Shown: positions 26,618 to 35,085 of the stretch, one piece after another
Layout: every line of letters starts with the position of its first letter
Numbering within the stretch: the stretch's first letter is position 1
Assembly: GCA_014237145.1 (NCBI GenBank)
Contig: JAAXOC010000077.1
Span: 1-55,859, forward strand
Length of the DNA stretch: 55,859 bases
Direction of reading: 5' to 3'
From: ANME-2 cluster archaeon
Lineage (GTDB): Archaea > Halobacteriota > Methanosarcinia > Methanosarcinales > Methanocomedenaceae
Program-made: the position numbers and the translations under genes
Notes under the pieces: generated by a model
Database searches by the model: none
Told to the model about the DNA's origin: nothing
What the model saw: the letters and a program-made list of their open reading frames with translations, nothing else

Positions 26618-27037
26618 TTATTTCTTATTTTTCTTTCTCTTTTTATTGTCAAACACCGAAGGTAAGTGCACCATATATGTACCATCTTCCTTTAATGCCA
26701 TGATGATCTCCTTGCGCTCCAGCAGTGCTTCAAGATTGAGTTCATAGGAACCCGGGCCCATTATTCGAATAGATTCAATGCGCTCACCCTCAGGTTCCTG
26801 TTCCATCTTTTCAGCCTCATCCACCTTGACCCCCTGGTCTGCAAGGAACTCATCTATCTCCTTGAGGAATTTCTTTGCCGGCTGTTCTTCCTCCCTTTCG
26901 GTTGTACTCTCCACAACTGCCGGGGTCTCATCATGTACAAAGAGGAACTTGTTCCAGCCGCAATTAGGGCAGCCGTTAAGGATCTCCACGGCACCGTCCT
27001 TGAAAATCGTCTCACACCGGGTACATTTGTGGGGCAT
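26618..27037 (-). CDS. Zn-ribbon protein of the GTPase operon (DUF2072-like)
   Basis: A 139-residue protein. The N-terminal CTRCETIF and CPNCGWNKFLFV form a zinc ribbon (Cys residues 5, 8, 23 and 26). A charged linker and a short C-terminal beta region (SIRIMGPGSYELNLEALLER) follow, and the end is Lys-rich. In many euryarchaea such a protein is encoded with a DUF2073 protein and an Era-like GTPase, as here. Its role in the set is unknown; a link to RNA or ribosomes is a guess based on the GTPase. Confidence 0.8.
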   Translation of the reverse strand: MPHKCTRCETIFKDGAVEILNGCPNCGWNKFLFVHDETPAVVESTTEREEEQPAKKFLKEIDEFLADQGVKVDEAEKMEQEPEGERIESIRIMGPGSYELNLEALLERKEIIMALKEDGTYMVHLPSVFDNKKRKKNKK

Positions 27038-27073
27038 AGTTCCTCTTTATTTTAGCAAAGTACTATTAAGTAT

Positions 27074-27433
27074 TTATTGTGAGGATACCAGTGCACTGAT
27101 AAGGTCGCGGTCCTTTTTCAGTGTTTTTAGCTGGTTTGCCGGGCCGATCACTGTTAATCTTGTCCTGACAACGGGTTTCCTGAATATCCTGTCTATTAAT
27201 TTCTGGTTCTGGCTGCTGGGATAGCTCTCAATCTCAATACCAGGAAAATCGTCCGGAGTGATCTCGGTCATGGTCATCTCTATGAGTTTCGCTTCTTCAG
27301 TGGGTGTCAATCCTCTTTCAAGCACAATGATCTTACCCTCCTTGACACCATCAAGTATCAGCCGTATTTTTTCCATGGCTGTCATCGCGGCCATCTTTTC
27401 CTCTGAGATCAGGTCCATCTGTACTCCTATCAT
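27074..27433 (-). CDS. DUF2073 protein
   Basis: About 119 residues, started at the Met of MIGVQMDLISEEKM (27433), five bases after the GTPase stop. It contains LILDGVKEGKIIVLERGLTP, TPTEEAKLIEMTM and SQNQKLIDRIFRKP, typical of DUF2073. It is conserved in archaea next to the Era-like GTPase and is probably its partner. The biochemical role is unknown. An upstream-extended frame to 27532 overlaps the GTPase and has no family support. Confidence 0.82.
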   Translation of the reverse strand: MIGVQMDLISEEKMAAMTAMEKIRLILDGVKEGKIIVLERGLTPTEEAKLIEMTMTEITPDDFPGIEIESYPSSQNQKLIDRIFRKPVVRTRLTVIGPANQLKTLKKDRDLISALVSSQ

Positions 27434-27437
27434 GATA

Positions 27438-28073
27438 TCACCCGAAATGGTCCGCGATCTCTTCATAGAGAGCATCGATATTCTGTCCTTCCAATGCTGA
27501 TATTGGTACCAGCGGATGCTGGGGGAATGCACTGTGTATCCTTGCAGGTGAGGATTCGGGCAGGTCGATCTTGTTGGCAGCGATCAAAAGCGGCAGTTTC
27601 CTTGCTTCCATGTTCCCGATAACGGTCACATTCACCTGGGTGAACGGGTCTTCGGTAGCGTCCATCACCAGGATAACTCCGTCCAGGTCATCAAGCCATT
27701 TTACGGCTTCGATTATACCTTCGGTGGCTTCCTTAGCCCTGCGCTTTGCCTCTTCTTCTTCCAGACCGTGGGCCATGAATTCATGAAAATCTATTTTAGT
27801 GGCAAGTCCGGGAGTATCCACAATATCAAGTGTGACCTTTGAGCCATTGGATTCGATTGTTACACCTTCACGGCGGCGTGCCCGCCTGGTCTCATGCGGA
27901 ACATTCGATACCGCACCCATAGCATCCCCGGTCCAGTCCCTGATGATCCGGTTTGCAAGAGTTGTCTTTCCTGCATTGGGCGGCCCGTAGATTCCGATCT
28001 TTGCAGTCTTCTTCTTAAATAAGTTTCTAAATATATATGAGAAATTCTTTTTTACTCTCTTGATCAATCCCAT
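27438..28073 (-). CDS. Era-like GTP-binding protein
   Basis: A 211-residue small GTPase. G1 is GPPNAGKTTL (about 29-38), the switch I region lies in VPHETRRARRREGV, G3 is DTPG (about 72-75), G4 is NKID (about 149-152), and SAL is G5. The basic N-terminus (KRVKKNFSYIFRNLFKKK) may contact membrane or RNA. It lacks the KH domain of true Era. It is the first gene of the unit with DUF2073 and the Zn-ribbon protein. The cellular target is unknown; ribosome assembly is commonly suggested for relatives. Confidence 0.9.
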   Translation of the reverse strand: MGLIKRVKKNFSYIFRNLFKKKTAKIGIYGPPNAGKTTLANRIIRDWTGDAMGAVSNVPHETRRARRREGVTIESNGSKVTLDIVDTPGLATKIDFHEFMAHGLEEEEAKRRAKEATEGIIEAVKWLDDLDGVILVMDATEDPFTQVNVTVIGNMEARKLPLLIAANKIDLPESSPARIHSAFPQHPLVPISALEGQNIDALYEEIADHFG

Positions 28074-28122
28074 TCTTTTTCCTCCTTTTCAATCCCCTCA
28101 CCGGATTATTCTTATTTTTTTC

Positions 28123-29133
28123 TTACAATGATTTTGATATAGTTGAATTTATCGCTATTTCTGCAATATTTGCACCATAATCCCCTATACGATCAATACT
28201 ATCCGATACAATTCGCAGGTGTAGTGCATCCCTGGGATCCATGGTGACCAGTTTCTTATCAATAGCATGCAGTGCCTTGTTTATTTCCATTTTCATCTCG
28301 ATCGAATTGTTTGCTTTGTCAATATCAGATGAAAATAATGATTCTACAGAATTCTCCACAAGTTTGCTTACACTTTGCCCTGCACCCTTAAACATCCTGA
28401 CAACATCTTCAGGGAGTTGTTTCTTCAGGCTTATTGTGATAAGCGCAATTTTCCTTGCATGGTCTGCGATCTTCTCTATAGGCTGGGCCGCAAGGCTCAG
28501 GTCAAGACTCATATCAGGTGTCATATCTTTTTGTGAATCAATTACCTGTCCACTGCGAAGCATGATACGAAGCTGCTTTTCGATCAGCAGGTATAACCTG
28601 TCCACTTCATCGTCCCTGCTGGATACATCCATGGCCAGGTCAGAGTCACTGGATGCCAGGGCATGAATTGCATCTGTCTGCATTGAACTTGCTATCAGGT
28701 ACATCCGCCGTACAGACTGGCGCAGGGACAGTTCAACGGGATTCAGCAGGTCCTGGATGATCATCCGATCAGCAGTTTCCTCAACGATCTCGGGTCCGAT
28801 GAGCTTATGTGTGATCTGCCTGATGGTCTGTTTCTGTTCTGCAGTGATCCGTTTTGATACCAGTTCGATCACATTAAAGCCTGCAATATAGGACGCTATG
28901 ATCTCCCTCACCAGCACATCCCCGGTCCTGTCAGTAACATCCAGTTGTTTTTTTGTGGGAGATGGAGATGGAGACGGGATATCAGGTGAAATAAGCAGGC
29001 TACCGTCTGGTCGGGTAGTGATCCCCACATTCATACCGCTGGTCAGGCCCACATGATCGGCCCACTGTTTAGGCAGTGACACTATGTAAGTTGACCCTCC
29101 GGTCCGCTGGATTTTTCGAATCTCCATATCCAT
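28123..29133 (-). CDS. PhoU-domain regulator with AbrB-like N-terminus
   Basis: A 336-residue protein. Residues 1-60 form a SpoVT/AbrB-type swapped-hairpin DNA-binding domain (RTGGSTYIVSLPKQWADHVG). The rest contains two PhoU-like helical repeats (about 110-210 and 225-330), each with the acidic metal-binding flavour of PhoU (SSRDDEVDRLYLLIEKQL, IVSDSIDRIGDYGANIAEIA). This archaeal architecture is taken to control phosphate uptake genes. No phosphate transporter is nearby. Confidence 0.88.
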   Translation of the reverse strand: MDMEIRKIQRTGGSTYIVSLPKQWADHVGLTSGMNVGITTRPDGSLLISPDIPSPSPSPTKKQLDVTDRTGDVLVREIIASYIAGFNVIELVSKRITAEQKQTIRQITHKLIGPEIVEETADRMIIQDLLNPVELSLRQSVRRMYLIASSMQTDAIHALASSDSDLAMDVSSRDDEVDRLYLLIEKQLRIMLRSGQVIDSQKDMTPDMSLDLSLAAQPIEKIADHARKIALITISLKKQLPEDVVRMFKGAGQSVSKLVENSVESLFSSDIDKANNSIEMKMEINKALHAIDKKLVTMDPRDALHLRIVSDSIDRIGDYGANIAEIAINSTISKSL

Positions 29134-29297
29134 CTCCCGTTCTATATGGAATATATAGATTCATCTATGAATATATATGTTCTGATGTTTTTAGGAAATT
29201 ATGGAACATCCGATAGCGTAAAACTGAAAACGAGAGCAAGCGATGTACAAAAATATAACCATAAAATTCATATTAAGTTAACATAATTCATATCCTA

Positions 29298-29795
29298 ATG
29301 TTAGAAGAAGTTTCTATATCAATGGATGACGTACTTGATGATGGGAGAAATATTTCATACATTGAGATGGGATGCGATAACATTGGACTGTCATGCACAA
29401 CCGGCAAGATCAAGATATGGTTCGGCAAGCAGGCTACAGTTCAAAGTGTCAGGAAGATATTAGAATGCTTTTCCAGGGCAGATTCCTCTTTTGTCCATGA
29501 AACTGAGATCATATGTGATTATGACCAGATCCCCTTGTATGAAAATAATGACTATACGTTAATATCCTATGGAAGGATCAAAGACGGATACAAGGTCATT
29601 TTTAATATCCAGTTTTCGAAACAGCATGCATTGAATTATTTCATTGAAAGTATTATTAATGATCTTAAGGAAGGGGAAGTAAATAAGACCATTCACTGGA
29701 ATGGTAGTATGGCAATGATCATGCTGATATTTAATGAACTTAGATCAATGGAAGGATGGAATATCACCAAAAAGGAATACAGGGAGGAAGAATGA
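29298..29795 (+). CDS. Unknown protein coupled to the aminotransferase
   Basis: A 165-residue soluble protein of mixed alpha-beta character with no membrane helix. MGCDNIGLSCTTGKIKIWFG and QFSKQHALNYFIESIINDL are its most distinctive parts. The TGA stop overlaps the ATG of the aminotransferase gene (ATGA), so the two are co-translated. I do not recognise the family and no motif points to a reaction. Confidence 0.6.
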   Translation: MLEEVSISMDDVLDDGRNISYIEMGCDNIGLSCTTGKIKIWFGKQATVQSVRKILECFSRADSSFVHETEIICDYDQIPLYENNDYTLISYGRIKDGYKVIFNIQFSKQHALNYFIESIINDLKEGEVNKTIHWNGSMAMIMLIFNELRSMEGWNITKKEYREEE

Positions 29796-30907
29796 CATCG
29801 AATCGAAGATTTGCCGAGAGGGTTGAAAAGATAGACATTTCAGGTATCAGGAAGTTATTCGAGGGGGCAGGCCCCAATGCCATCAACATGGGTCTTGGCC
29901 AGCCAGACTTTGATACCCCTGATCATATTAAACAGGCAGCTATTGACGCAATTAATGATGGGTTCACCGGATATACCACGAATCTCGGTTTGCCGGAATT
30001 AAGGCAGGCCCTGTCAGAAAAATTCGAACAGTTTAATAATTTCCAGGTCGCTTTTGATGATATTATTATTACCTCGGGTGCATCGGAGGCACTTCACATA
30101 GCACTTCTTGCTCTTGTGGAACCAGGGGATGAGGTACTGGTACCTGACCCGGGATTTGTGTCATATGTGGCGCTTACCGATATCTCAGGCGGCAGGGCGG
30201 TAGGTGTGCCTTTAACTGATACATTCACCCTGGATGCAGATACCGTTGCCGAATATATCACTGATAAGACCAGGGTGCTCGTGATCAATTCACCATCCAA
30301 TCCCACTGGTGGTGTGCAGACCAGGGACGAGATGCAGGGACTATGCGAACTGGCAGATGACCATAATATTACCATCATCTCTGACGAAGTGTATGAGCAT
30401 ATTATCTATGAAGGGGAGCATGTGAGCCCTGCCAGTATTTCCAACAACGTTATTACTATTAATGCTACATCCAAGACCTATGCAATGACTGGATGGAGGC
30501 TGGGTTATGTGGCTGCTCCACATGATATTACCGAGCAGATGCTGAAGGCTCACCAGTACGTGCAGGCATGTGCTAACAGTATCGCACAGAAAGCGGCTTT
30601 GGCTGCCATAACCGGGCCCCAGGAATGCGTGACAGAGATGCGGGAGAGTTTCCTGCGGCGCAGGGACTTATTGATAAAAGGACTAAAGGATATCGGCATT
30701 GGATGCGTGGAACCAAAGGGCGCTTTCTATGCATTCCCAAAGGTTGACAATTCAATGGAGGCTGTCATGAAGTTATTGGATGCGGGAGTGATCACTGCGC
30801 CTGGTTCGGCCTTCGGGCCCCGGGGCGAAGGGCATATCAGGTTGTCCTATGCCACATCTGATGAGGATATCCTGCGGGCACTGGACATCATGGGGCAGGT
30901 GCTGTAG
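29792..30907 (+). CDS. Class I/II PLP-dependent aminotransferase
   Basis: A 371-residue fold-type I aminotransferase of the aspartate or aromatic group. NMGLGQPDFDTPDH marks the N-terminal substrate loop, VINSPSNPTGG and ISDEVYEHIIYEG hold the PLP-contacting Asn and Asp/Tyr, and SKTYAMTGWRLGY carries the Schiff-base Lys (about residue 230). I start it at ATG 29792 because of the ATGA coupling with the upstream gene and because a longer start would overlap it by 40 bases. The amino-acid specificity cannot be read from sequence alone. Confidence 0.92.
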   Translation: MTSNRRFAERVEKIDISGIRKLFEGAGPNAINMGLGQPDFDTPDHIKQAAIDAINDGFTGYTTNLGLPELRQALSEKFEQFNNFQVAFDDIIITSGASEALHIALLALVEPGDEVLVPDPGFVSYVALTDISGGRAVGVPLTDTFTLDADTVAEYITDKTRVLVINSPSNPTGGVQTRDEMQGLCELADDHNITIISDEVYEHIIYEGEHVSPASISNNVITINATSKTYAMTGWRLGYVAAPHDITEQMLKAHQYVQACANSIAQKAALAAITGPQECVTEMRESFLRRRDLLIKGLKDIGIGCVEPKGAFYAFPKVDNSMEAVMKLLDAGVITAPGSAFGPRGEGHIRLSYATSDEDILRALDIMGQVL

Positions 30908-30911
30908 AGTA

Positions 30912-31709
30912 ATGATCATAGGGGCATCTTCCTTTGCATCCCCGCTTGAGGTGTTGGTCAATGAGGTTGACTCTGTGGAGCTGTATGTGCCTAAAATGGA
31001 ACTCTATGAGGGGCGCAAACTTCAGCATGACCGGGTCAGGAATGTGTCTGATATGTTATCCACTTCCAGCGGTGTGACATCTGTACATGCACCCTACTAT
31101 GCCAATGTTCCCACATATCCTGCCAAACTGTGTGTGGATACGGCGAACATGAAAGGTTCTGATTTCAGGCTTATGGAAGAGTCTATTGAACTGGCAGCAT
31201 ATTTCCAGTCCAGGGTGGTGGTTTTGCATCCCGGGCTTGTTGGGAATAACCGCCAGGATAGCCTGTTGAGGATGGTGGATAACCTGAAGCGTCTGGCAGA
31301 GTTTGCAGATAATCACGGTGTGATGCTGGGCCTGGAGAACAAGGAGGGGACGGCTCCCGGGAACCTGTGCTGTGAGGCTGGTGAATTGGTGCAGGCAGTT
31401 GAGGAGGTCAATTCAGGCAACCTGGGTATTACTTTTGATGTGGGACATGCTAACCTGACTGCAGGAGGCAGGGCGGGTATGGTCAGGGAGTTTATGGAGA
31501 CTGTGCGCCCGTTGGTGGTGCATGTGCATGTGCATGATAATATGGGTGTGTGGACCGATGAGTATAACGGGGATGTGCATATGGCACCTGGCAGCGGGAC
31601 GGTTGACCTGGAAGTGATAGGGGAGTTGGGGTATGGCGGCATCCATAATCTGGAAGTGTTCTCGATGGAAGATGTGATAACGGGTAAGGAGAAGTTGCTG
31701 GCGCTTTGA
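30912..31709 (+). CDS. Sugar phosphate isomerase/epimerase-like TIM barrel
   Basis: A 265-residue AP-endonuclease-2 / xylose-isomerase-like barrel. VTSVHAPYYANVP, VVVLHPGLVG, LGLENKEGTAPGN and ITFDVGHANL supply the usual His and Glu/Asp metal ligands, and VVHVHVHDNMG follows. The ATG lies four bases after the aminotransferase stop, so the two are probably one operon. Members act on sugars, inosose-type compounds or abasic DNA; the substrate here is unknown. Confidence 0.85.
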   Translation: MIIGASSFASPLEVLVNEVDSVELYVPKMELYEGRKLQHDRVRNVSDMLSTSSGVTSVHAPYYANVPTYPAKLCVDTANMKGSDFRLMEESIELAAYFQSRVVVLHPGLVGNNRQDSLLRMVDNLKRLAEFADNHGVMLGLENKEGTAPGNLCCEAGELVQAVEEVNSGNLGITFDVGHANLTAGGRAGMVREFMETVRPLVVHVHVHDNMGVWTDEYNGDVHMAPGSGTVDLEVIGELGYGGIHNLEVFSMEDVITGKEKLLAL

Positions 31710-31820
31710 GGGAATATACATGCAGGGTATACCCTATACCCTGATAGAGAATGGTTTTTATCATCATATAATTGAATAAAGATGAAAAAAAATATGTATT
31801 TAAAAGTAGTTTGTATTACA

Positions 31821-31968
31821 CAAGCTGTCCCAAAACTAATTCACATTATACAATTCGGCTATATTTTATCATAATTGGGCAATTATTGATTATAATTCAA
31901 TGTTATTATCCCAGATGGGATAGATTTCATTTGATTTGCACACACGCTTTTAGTTTTGGGACAGCCTG
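31821..31968 (+). mobile_element. MITE family A, copy 2 (TACA target duplication)
   Basis: A 148-bp copy in the same orientation and of the same length as 5368..5515, with ends caagctgtcccaaaac and gttttgggacagcctg, and a 4-bp TACA at 31817..31820 and 31969..31972. It ends 14 bp before the start codon of the following small gene, echoing the position of copy 1 before hicB. Confidence 0.88.
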
Positions 31969-31982
31969 TACAGGTGATTTTA

Positions 31983-32204
31983 ATGGCTATTGATGCAAAA
32001 TGGGCGGCAATTATTGCTAAAAAATATTTTGAAGAAACAAAAACCACCACTTATTTTCTATTCGAAACGAGTAAGGTTACAAAAGAAGATGATTTATGGG
32101 TAGTCAACTGTGATGTGAAGAATATTTTTGAATAGCAAACAAAAAAATACACAATGATAATTGATGAAGATGGAACCATTATGGATGTCCAAATGTATGA
32201 TTAA
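31983..32204 (+). pseudogene. 73-codon gene interrupted by an in-frame TAG
   Basis: From ATG 31983 the frame reads KWAAIIAKKYFEETKTTTYF, then DLWVVNCDVKNIFE, a TAG at 32133..32135, and KKYTMIIDEDGTIMDVQMYD to a TAA. Both halves have protein-like composition and the last part looks like a family C-terminus, so the TAG breaks a real gene. Amber codons can encode pyrrolysine in some Methanosarcinales, but there is no sign of that system here. The end overlaps the start of the PIN gene by eight bases, as in a toxin-antitoxin pair. Confidence 0.55.
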
Positions 32205-32823
32205 AGCTCCCAAGATCATTATAATCGATACAATTCCTCTCTTATTATTTCTGATAGGGACCTATGACACAAATTTGATATCAAAATTTTAAAGACTTAA
32301 GACGTATAATTATTCGGTTGAGATTGTCGGAAAAGTACCAAAATCGAAACATTGAATAAAACATATCTCTGTAAAACGCTATGAACTGTAGCATTGAAAT
32401 TTCAGGTTTGAATGTAATATCTCAAAATATCGACTTTTCCGACAGTCTCCGGTTAAAAACTTTACACTTCTTAAACAATTCCTTGCACATGCACAAATAA
32501 TTATTGTTACACCTGGAGTTCTATGTGAAGTATCAAATTTTGCTGCAAATTTGAAAGTAAATCGATTCTCAGAGTTTCTTAAAGAAAATAGTGAAAATTT
32601 TAAGAGTATGGAAGAGTCATATATTCCAAAAAAAATAATTCTTGAATCTGAAGAGGTGTTTCAATTTGGTTTTACAGATACTTCTTTAATAATTGCTGCC
32701 AAAAATAATGGTGGTGAAATACTAACAGGAGATTTTCCATTATCCCGATACTGCCAAAATTTAGGTGTGGGGGCACAATATCTTAATGATATTTTTTGGG
32801 AAATAGATAATATATTCAAATAA
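32197..32823 (+). pseudogene. PIN-domain toxin gene split by MITE C
   Basis: The N-terminal part reads KIIIIDTIPLLLFLIGTYDT, with the first PIN Asp; a TAA stands at 32290..32292. The frame then reaches YNYSV, where MITE C is inserted, and resumes after it as KNFTLLKQFLAHAQIIIVTP with the central Glu in GVLCEVSNF. It ends with FTDTSLIIAAKNNGGEILTG and DFPLSRY, the last catalytic Asp pair. Deleting the element and one CGGTT joins the frames exactly. It is inactive because of the element and the stop. Confidence 0.82.
32320..32449. mobile_element. MITE family C (CGGTT target duplication)
   Basis: A 130-bp element with 17-base inverted ends, gagattgtcggaaaagt and acttttccgacagtctc (one mismatch), flanked by CGGTT at 32315..32319 and 32450..32454. 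It lies inside a PIN-domain gene whose frame is restored by removing it. Only one copy is seen in this window. Confidence 0.85.
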
Positions 32824-32915
32824 ATCTTATACAGTCATCGATATAATTTTTCATGTGAAGGATTACCAAAGGCTTTAGATTAGGGTTGCGGTAATTTCGA
32901 GATGATGATGATGCA

Positions 32916-32943
32916 ATAAAACACCAGCAGCAGCAGTATCAAG
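32916..32943 (-). repeat. Short copy of the TctA-like gene's 3' end
   Basis: Twenty-eight bases match 33621..33648, the last codons of the transporter gene at 33615..34913, with three mismatches and in the same orientation; the match begins four bases from that gene's stop codon. It includes CAG-rich sequence, so chance cannot be fully excluded. Confidence 0.4.
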
Positions 32944-32989
32944 ATAAGCTATGGATCAGCAACCATATTAACAAAGAAGATCAGGTCCT

Positions 32990-33037
32990 ATGAATGCAAA
33001 AATTTATGACACATCTATTGTAGTTTATAATTATTGA
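32990..33037 (+). pseudogene. N-terminal stub of a PIN-type protein
   Basis: A 15-codon frame, NAKIYDTSIVVYNY then TGA, has the look of the first strand of a PIN domain with its leading Asp (YDTSIVV). Nothing of the remainder is present. With the split PIN gene upstream it marks this stretch as toxin debris. Confidence 0.35.
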
Positions 33038-33052
33038 GAAAGGGATAATAAT

Positions 33053-33217
33053 ATGATCGAAAAGAAGAAGGAAGAACCAATATACGAAAAACTCAGCTTA
33101 AATGAGTGCATGCTCCTCTCAAGAGACGACGAAGGCGTTTTATTTGCATGTAATGAAAAGGGCAATGTAAAATTAAAACGGGTTCCATATCCTACATCAA
33201 AGGAATTAGCAGAATGA
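33053..33217 (+). CDS. Small hypothetical protein (54 residues)
   Basis: It starts at ATG 33053 after a good ribosome site (aaagggat). The sequence is charged and compact (EEPIYEKLSLNECMLLSRDD, then EGVLFACNEKGNVKLKRVPY), ending KELAE. No family is recognised. It is followed 37 bases later by a small membrane protein gene on the same strand. Confidence 0.5.
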   Translation: MIEKKKEEPIYEKLSLNECMLLSRDDEGVLFACNEKGNVKLKRVPYPTSKELAE

Positions 33218-33254
33218 AGAGGATGGGCGGATTTACATAAATGAGGTTTGATGA

Positions 33255-33482
33255 ATGTCAGAGAAGGATTATATTTTAGCAAGACTTGATATATTAAAAA
33301 TATTGGTAAGTGCACTTTTCGGAGCTATTCTTATTGCTGCTTTATACTATGTACAAAATCCTGCTTCATCGCCTTTAAATTTTATTTATACACTTATTGC
33401 GATAGTGATGTTTGGATTTTTTTTGATTTTAATTGGTGGAACTTGCCGTGATATTTCAAATAAATTAAAAAAGATAGAGTGA
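33255..33482 (+). CDS. Small two-helix membrane protein
   Basis: A 75-residue protein. Two hydrophobic helices (about 17-31, ILVSALFGAILIAAL; about 43-62, FIYTLIAIVMFGFFLILIGG) are joined by a short Pro/Asn loop. The ends are charged, with a Lys-rich tail. The family is unknown. Small two-helix membrane proteins in such islands can be toxins or phage-inhibition proteins, but I have no specific support for that. Confidence 0.55.
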   Translation: MSEKDYILARLDILKILVSALFGAILIAALYYVQNPASSPLNFIYTLIAIVMFGFFLILIGGTCRDISNKLKKIE

Positions 33483-33614
33483 GCCAGTGAAGTATAAAGC
33501 TGGCTATATTCTGTCTGGTTGCTGCGCTGATCCGGGGCTGGGCTTCGATAAATCAAGAGGGCTGCCGGCGGCTGGCCCATTGCTCCTAAACTTACTGTCC
33601 AGCTATAAGGAAAA

Positions 33615-34913
33615 TCAAAAATAAAACATCAGCAGCGGCAGTATCAGGGCACCCATAGCATGGGTCCGCCTTACCTTCAGATATGGGGCCAGCATACCCA
33701 AAGGAACAGCCGCAGCAAACACCACAAGCCCGAACCAGCCCGTGAACACCAGTACAAGCAATGTCAGCCCTGTCAGAATCACCATGCACATCCTGCGGTA
33801 ATTGATCCTGGTCAGCACACCCAGTATCCTGTCACCCAGGTATATCGTCATAAAATAGGCAGCGATCGACACCCCGACAATTATAATCAGCAAAATGACC
33901 AGGATATTGGCATCCAGACTCGTCCCACCCATCACATCGGATACAGCAACCATGGCACCACTGCGGGTCCTGCCGATCACATACAAGGCGACCAGTCCGT
34001 AAATCGCATTCGCCGTATTCACACCCGATATAGAAACAATGAACTCCCTGGCCGTGTCATCATCAGAATAGTCCTCCTTCACTGCCAGTCTTGCCAGCAC
34101 AGTAGCCACTGCCGAAGTGACACCGGGCAGCCATGCCACAAAGGAGCCTGCAACGCTGCCAACCACAGTTCCCCTCAATATGCGCTTCGGCAGCAGGATC
34201 AGCCTGGAACTTACCTGCATAGGTATGACCGTATCAGTCAGCATACTGATCACCAGCATGGACGCCCCGAACAGCCCGCTGAACAGGGGCATGAGTATGG
34301 AAGGCTCGCCGACCATGATAAGCGGGTTCATCAATGCCTGGGATTCAAAAGCGAACAAACCCAATAGACCCGAGCCTAAAAACAGCACTACAGCAAACAT
34401 CCTGTATTTCATCCTCACCAGTGGCCCCTGTCCCTCAACCACCTCACCACGCTCGGTATAGACCATTACCAGCACAATAGCCAGCAGTATCCAGCCAATG
34501 TACTGGTCTACAAACGGATACACACCATTAAAGAATACTGCCATGGGCAATATCAGTACCAGTGAGACCACTACCGAGCCTGCACTGCCCAGTGCCGACA
34601 GCCTGACCGCCTCCAAACCATGCCCGTCCAGCAGCATCTGGTGTCCGGGCAGCACAGCCAGTGATGTATCGGCATCGGGCGCACCCAGGAATACAGACGG
34701 TATAATATCAAGAAAGGTGTGGGTCAATGCATTTGATATGATAATAGCTGCAACACACACCGGGCTAAAACCCAGTTCATCAAGTAAGGGTGAAAATGCG
34801 GCTAAGATAAAAGAGAACGTGTTGGTGTGAATGCCAGGCACAAGCCCACTGAATATACCAAGAATAAAACCGATGACGACTGACAGTAGTAGAAAGCTGG
34901 TATTCATTGTCAC
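33615..34913 (-). CDS. TctA-like membrane transporter subunit (archaeal DUF112 type)
   Basis: A 432-residue protein with about 10-12 membrane helices. GIFSGLVPGIHTNTFSFI near residue 20 and AGSFVAWLPGVTSAVATVLA near residue 260 form the two inverted repeat motifs (GxxPGxx) of the tripartite tricarboxylate transporter TctA family. No TctB or solute-binding TctC gene is adjacent, as is usual for the archaeal branch. The substrate is unknown. Its 3' end may be copied at 32916..32943. Confidence 0.82.
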   Translation of the reverse strand: MTMNTSFLLLSVVIGFILGIFSGLVPGIHTNTFSFILAAFSPLLDELGFSPVCVAAIIISNALTHTFLDIIPSVFLGAPDADTSLAVLPGHQMLLDGHGLEAVRLSALGSAGSVVVSLVLILPMAVFFNGVYPFVDQYIGWILLAIVLVMVYTERGEVVEGQGPLVRMKYRMFAVVLFLGSGLLGLFAFESQALMNPLIMVGEPSILMPLFSGLFGASMLVISMLTDTVIPMQVSSRLILLPKRILRGTVVGSVAGSFVAWLPGVTSAVATVLARLAVKEDYSDDDTAREFIVSISGVNTANAIYGLVALYVIGRTRSGAMVAVSDVMGGTSLDANILVILLIIIVGVSIAAYFMTIYLGDRILGVLTRINYRRMCMVILTGLTLLVLVFTGWFGLVVFAAAVPLGMLAPYLKVRRTHAMGALILPLLMFYF

Positions 34914-35085
34914 ATCTCAGGTTATTACAATTGCCACTGACCTTATTAGAGGCAATTGACGGGTAACAGACATTTATTGGTTAATATAAATTTGCTGATA
35001 AAGCTCCCGGGATCAGAACATGGGCTATGAGGTCCGGAACAATAATTGGAAGAAGTTAAATCATATACCGAAGATATTCAATCAG

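Noticed and set aside
34914-35085. Longer start of hemD at 35020
   Set aside because: The extra 22 residues (YEVRNNNWKKLNHIPKIFNQ) lack similarity to the family; the typical KIAVTR beginning is at 35086.
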